A stretch of DNA of 8,926 bases from Alphaproteobacteria bacterium (lineage in GTDB: Bacteria; Pseudomonadota; Alphaproteobacteria; WRDZ01), in NCBI GenBank assembly GCA_009779595.1, contig WRDZ01000022.1, forward strand, positions 1 through 8,926, written 5' to 3'. Below, in pieces: positions 6,761 through 8,926 of this stretch. A program made the position numbers and the translations under genes. The notes under the pieces were generated by a model. That model saw nothing but the letters and a program-made list of their open reading frames with translations. It was not told the origin of the DNA and ran no database searches. Numbering within the stretch: position 1 is the stretch's first letter; every line of letters begins with the position of its first letter.

Positions 6761-7294
6761 TTACTTCTTCTTGCCTTGCTTGCGGGGCACGTATTCGCCT
6801 TCATAGCGCACTCCCTTGCCCTTGTACGGCTCGGGCGGGCGGTAACCGCGAATCTTGGCGGCAACCTCGCCGACCAGGCGGCGGTCGATGCCCGATACTT
6901 CTATCGTGGTCGGGCTTGGAGTGGCAACCTTTATCCCCTTGGGCACCTCATAGTTGATTTCGTGGCTGTACCCCAGGTTCATCTTCAGCGTATTGCCGCT
7001 GGCGGCCGCCTTCAGCCCGATGCCTTCTATGACCAGCTTTTTCGTGAATCCCGCGGATACCCCGGTAACCATGTTCTTTATAAGCACGGTCATGGTCCCC
7101 CACATGGCGTGGGAAAACTTGGTCTGGTTCTTGCGCAGGACAACCACCTTGTCGCTTTCCACCTTGACGTCGACTTCCCTGCTTGCATGGGCCGACAGTT
7201 CGCCCAGCTTGCCCTTGACCGATATCTTCTCATCGGCCATGGTGACGGTGACGCCTGCGGGGATAGCTACTGGATTCTTACCTATTCTTGACAT
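6761..7294 (-). CDS. rplF: 50S ribosomal protein L6 (uL6)
   Basis: L6 binds 23S rRNA helix H97 near the sarcin-ricin loop and the factor-binding site. At 177 residues it matches the bacterial family. It begins MSRIGKNPVAIPAGV and contains the two tandem L6 folds (about 10-80 and 90-165), with FTKKLVIEGIGLKA and LGYSHEINYEVP in the second. The bacterial signature PEPYKGKGVRYEGEYV lies near the end, before a short basic tail (RKQGKKK). The start ATG 7292-7294 has AAGGGG seven bases upstream. Nineteen bases separate it from rpsH. Confidence 0.98.
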   Translation of the reverse strand: MSRIGKNPVAIPAGVTVTMADEKISVKGKLGELSAHASREVDVKVESDKVVVLRKNQTKFSHAMWGTMTVLIKNMVTGVSAGFTKKLVIEGIGLKAAASGNTLKMNLGYSHEINYEVPKGIKVATPSPTTIEVSGIDRRLVGEVAAKIRGYRPPEPYKGKGVRYEGEYVPRKQGKKK

Positions 7295-7313
7295 TTTATT
7301 TCCCCTTCATTCC

Positions 7314-7715
7314 CTAGAATACCGTGCACAGCACTTCGCCGCCCACGTTCTGCGTGCGGGCTTCCTGGTCGGAAAGCACGCCTTTGGGTGTGGACAGCAC
7401 CGAAATACCAAGCCCGTTGTACACCTTGGGCAGGTCCTTTATCTTATAATACACGCGGCGCCCCGGCTTGGAAACGCGCTTGATTTCCTTGATAACCGGC
7501 TTGCCTTCGTAATATTTCAACTCGATGTGCAGGGCGTCGAAGCCGTCCGCGCACTTTTCCTTGCGGAAATCGCGGATGTACCCTTCGCGCTTAAGCACGT
7601 CCAGGACGTTCGCACGCAAACGCGAGTACGGAGAGCTTACAGCCGACTTGCCGGCCATCTGCCCGTTCCTGATGCGTGTTATAACGTCGCCAACTGTGTC
7701 TGTCATCATAACCAT
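7314..7715 (-). CDS. rpsH: 30S ribosomal protein S8 (uS8)
   Basis: S8 is a primary 16S rRNA-binding protein of the central domain. In E. coli it also represses spc translation by binding mRNA at the rplX-rplE junction; whether that applies here is not shown. The 133 residues include [14 protein letters not shown] at the N-terminus and the C-terminal rRNA-binding signature [20 protein letters not shown], ending GGEVLCTVF. Three ATG codons lie close together (7715, 7709, 7706). The first (7713-7715) is preferred because AAGGAG lies nine bases upstream of it, giving MVMMTDTV. The stop is TAG. The gene is 23 bases after rpsN. Confidence 0.97.
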   Translation of the reverse strand: MVMMTDTVGDVITRIRNGQMAGKSAVSSPYSRLRANVLDVLKREGYIRDFRKEKCADGFDALHIELKYYEGKPVIKEIKRVSKPGRRVYYKIKDLPKVYNGLGISVLSTPKGVLSDQEARTQNVGGEVLCTVF

Positions 7716-7738
7716 ATTTTTCTTCTCCTTATAACACG

Positions 7739-8044
7739 TTACCAGCTGGATTTAACCAAACCGGGGATAAGCCCCATGCTGCCCAAGTCGCGCAACTGAA
7801 TGCGGCACAGGCCGAACTTGCCGTAATAGGCGTGCGGCCGCCCGGTTATGGCGCAGCGGTTGCGATAGCGCACCCTGGACCCGTTGCGCGGCATTTTCGC
7901 CAGTTTCAGCACTGCGGCGAAACGCTCTTGCGGGTCAAGATTCTGGTCCTTCACCATGGCCTTAAGCTCGGCGCGCTTGGCAGCCTGCTTGACCGCCATC
8001 TTGCGGCGCTTCTCATTCCTATATATAGCACTTGTCTTTGCCAT
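7739..8044 (-). CDS. rpsN: 30S ribosomal protein S14 (uS14), long zinc-free type
   Basis: S14 is a late-binding protein of the 30S head, needed for assembly next to S3, S10 and S19. The 101-residue length and the C-terminal block [20 protein letters not shown] with [11 protein letters not shown] identify the long form, which lacks the CxxC...CxxC zinc ribbon of the short form. This is typical of proteobacteria with a single rpsN in the spc operon. The N-terminus [14 protein letters not shown] is basic. I chose ATG 8042-8044, where AAGGAG lies six bases upstream; an in-frame TTG directly before it (8045-8047) would add one residue and is less likely. Spacing to rplE is 12 bases. Confidence 0.97.
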   Translation of the reverse strand: MAKTSAIYRNEKRRKMAVKQAAKRAELKAMVKDQNLDPQERFAAVLKLAKMPRNGSRVRYRNRCAITGRPHAYYGKFGLCRIQLRDLGSMGLIPGLVKSSW

Positions 8045-8056
8045 CAAACTCTCCTT

Positions 8057-8599
8057 TTACTTAACGAACGGCAGGTCGAACTTGGCCAGTAAAGCCTTGG
8101 CTTCCTGGTCAGTTTTCGCCGTAGTGCATATCACAACGTCCAGACCGCGGATTTTGTCGGTCTTGTCATAGTCTATTTCCAAGAACACTATCTGTTCCTT
8201 CAGGCCGAAAGCATAGTTGCCCGCCCCGTCGAAGCTGTTCTTGGGCAGCCCGTGGAAGTCGCGCACGCGCGGCAGGGCTATATTCACCAGGCGGTCCATG
8301 AACTCGTACATCATGGCGCGGCGCAGGGTCACTTTGGCGCCCAGGGGCATGCCTTCGCGCAGCTTGAACCCGGCGATGGACTTGCGCGCCTTGGTGATTA
8401 CAGGCTTTTGGCCGGTTATCTTGGCCAGGTCCGAAGCGGCGTTGTCCAGGACCTTGCGGTCGGAAACGGCTTCGCCAACGCCCATGTTCAACACGATTTT
8501 GGAAATCCTGGGCACGGCGAACGGGTTCTTGTACCCGAATTCCTTTATCATCGCCGGCTTGACGACTTTTTCATAATGCTGTTGCAGTCTGCTTTTCAT
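8057..8599 (-). CDS. rplE: 50S ribosomal protein L5 (uL5)
   Basis: L5 binds 5S rRNA in the central protuberance and contacts the P-site tRNA and S13 across the subunit interface. The 180 residues are the usual bacterial length. They carry [16 protein letters not shown] (near 32-47), [38 protein letters not shown] and the C-terminal [20 protein letters not shown]. The start ATG 8597-8599 comes two bases after the rplX stop. The ribosome-binding site, a purine-rich AAGGTGG, is therefore embedded in the last codons of rplX, suggesting translational coupling. Confidence 0.98.
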   Translation of the reverse strand: MKSRLQQHYEKVVKPAMIKEFGYKNPFAVPRISKIVLNMGVGEAVSDRKVLDNAASDLAKITGQKPVITKARKSIAGFKLREGMPLGAKVTLRRAMMYEFMDRLVNIALPRVRDFHGLPKNSFDGAGNYAFGLKEQIVFLEIDYDKTDKIRGLDVVICTTAKTDQEAKALLAKFDLPFVK

Positions 8600-8601
8600 A
8601 G

Positions 8602-8926
8602 TTATTTACCACCTTTACCTTTTGCTTTGGCCGAAGGTTTTGCCGCCTTGACGCCCAGCGTCACGGGCTTGGCAATCACTTGGCCCGATTTTTTCGCCAC
8701 ACGCTCTTTAGTGCCGTCCTTGCCGACCTTCACGCCCGTGCGCGTAGCCTTGCCCGACTTTGGGTCTATCAGCGCGACGTTGGATATGTCGATGGGCAGT
8801 TCCTTCTGGACTATGCCGCCGGGGCTTGTCTGGGTCGGCTTCTGGTGTTTTTTGACCATGTTTATGCCCCTGACCAGCAGCTTGCGCGTTTCGACCAGCA
8901 CCTGCACCACCTCGCCGGTCTTCTTC
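8602..8926 (-). CDS. rplX: 50S ribosomal protein L24 (uL24), 5' end outside window
   Basis: L24 initiates 50S assembly by binding the 5' domain of 23S rRNA near the exit tunnel. The window contains the last 107 residues; the N-terminal start and about 15-20 residues lie beyond 8926. The reading frame enters as [20 protein letters not shown], the second half of the KOW motif. The family block [11 protein letters not shown], then [20 protein letters not shown] and GKATRTG follow. After the conserved part there is a Lys/Ala-rich tail of about 22 residues ([22 protein letters not shown], split by Gly), longer than in E. coli L24 (104 residues in total). The frame is open right up to the window edge. 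The internal GTG at 8910 is not the start, because conserved sequence continues upstream of it. Confidence 0.95.
   Translation of the reverse strand, partial: KKTGEVVQVLVETRKLLVRGINMVKKHQKPTQTSPGGIVQKELPIDISNVALIDPKSGKATRTGVKVGKDGTKERVAKKSGQVIAKPVTLGVKAAKPSAKAKGKGGK

Overview
The window is read entirely from the minus strand. It is most of a bacterial spc ribosomal-protein operon, followed by three genes or gene remnants. The family signatures point to an alphaproteobacterium: S14 is the long, zinc-free type; L24, L15 and SecY have alphaproteobacterial-looking termini; and adenylate kinase directly serves the spc cluster and has the four-cysteine LID seen in alphaproteobacterial enzymes such as that of Paracoccus. 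Most genes are G+C-rich (about 60-65% in the stretches I counted), yet ATA is a favoured isoleucine codon. The adhE gene suggests a fermentative or facultatively anaerobic life. Together these fit an uncultured, perhaps gut- or host-associated lineage, but that placement is inference.

Layout in transcription order (high to low coordinates): rplX (5' end outside the window), rplE, rpsN, rpsH, rplF, rplR, rpsE, rpmD, rplO and secY, from 8926 to 3730. Spacers are 2-23 bases, with one 8-base overlap (rpsE/rpmD), and nearly every gene has a visible Shine-Dalgarno sequence. The genes encode 50S and 30S proteins plus the channel subunit of the Sec translocon, and they are almost certainly co-transcribed from a promoter outside the window. 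Next comes a broken ABC-exporter gene (3689-2377): its nucleotide-binding domain is intact, but most of its membrane domain is missing and its frame is interrupted. Then comes adk (2332-1658). After a 120-base spacer holding a good sigma70-type promoter comes adhE (1537 to beyond position 1), which encodes the bifunctional acetaldehyde/alcohol dehydrogenase and is cut by the window edge inside its second domain.

In most alphaproteobacteria secY is followed at once by adk and then by rpsM, rpsK and rpoA. Here an ABC exporter sits between secY and adk, and adhE takes the place of rpsM. The distal part of the operon has therefore been rearranged. I see no mobile element, CRISPR array, tRNA, rRNA or phage gene. 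I found no convincing new system. The points most worth a second look are the decaying ABC gene in a conserved operon, a Lys in place of the usual Asp in the AMP-binding region of adenylate kinase, the ATA codon preference, and the basic or low-complexity tails on several ribosomal proteins.
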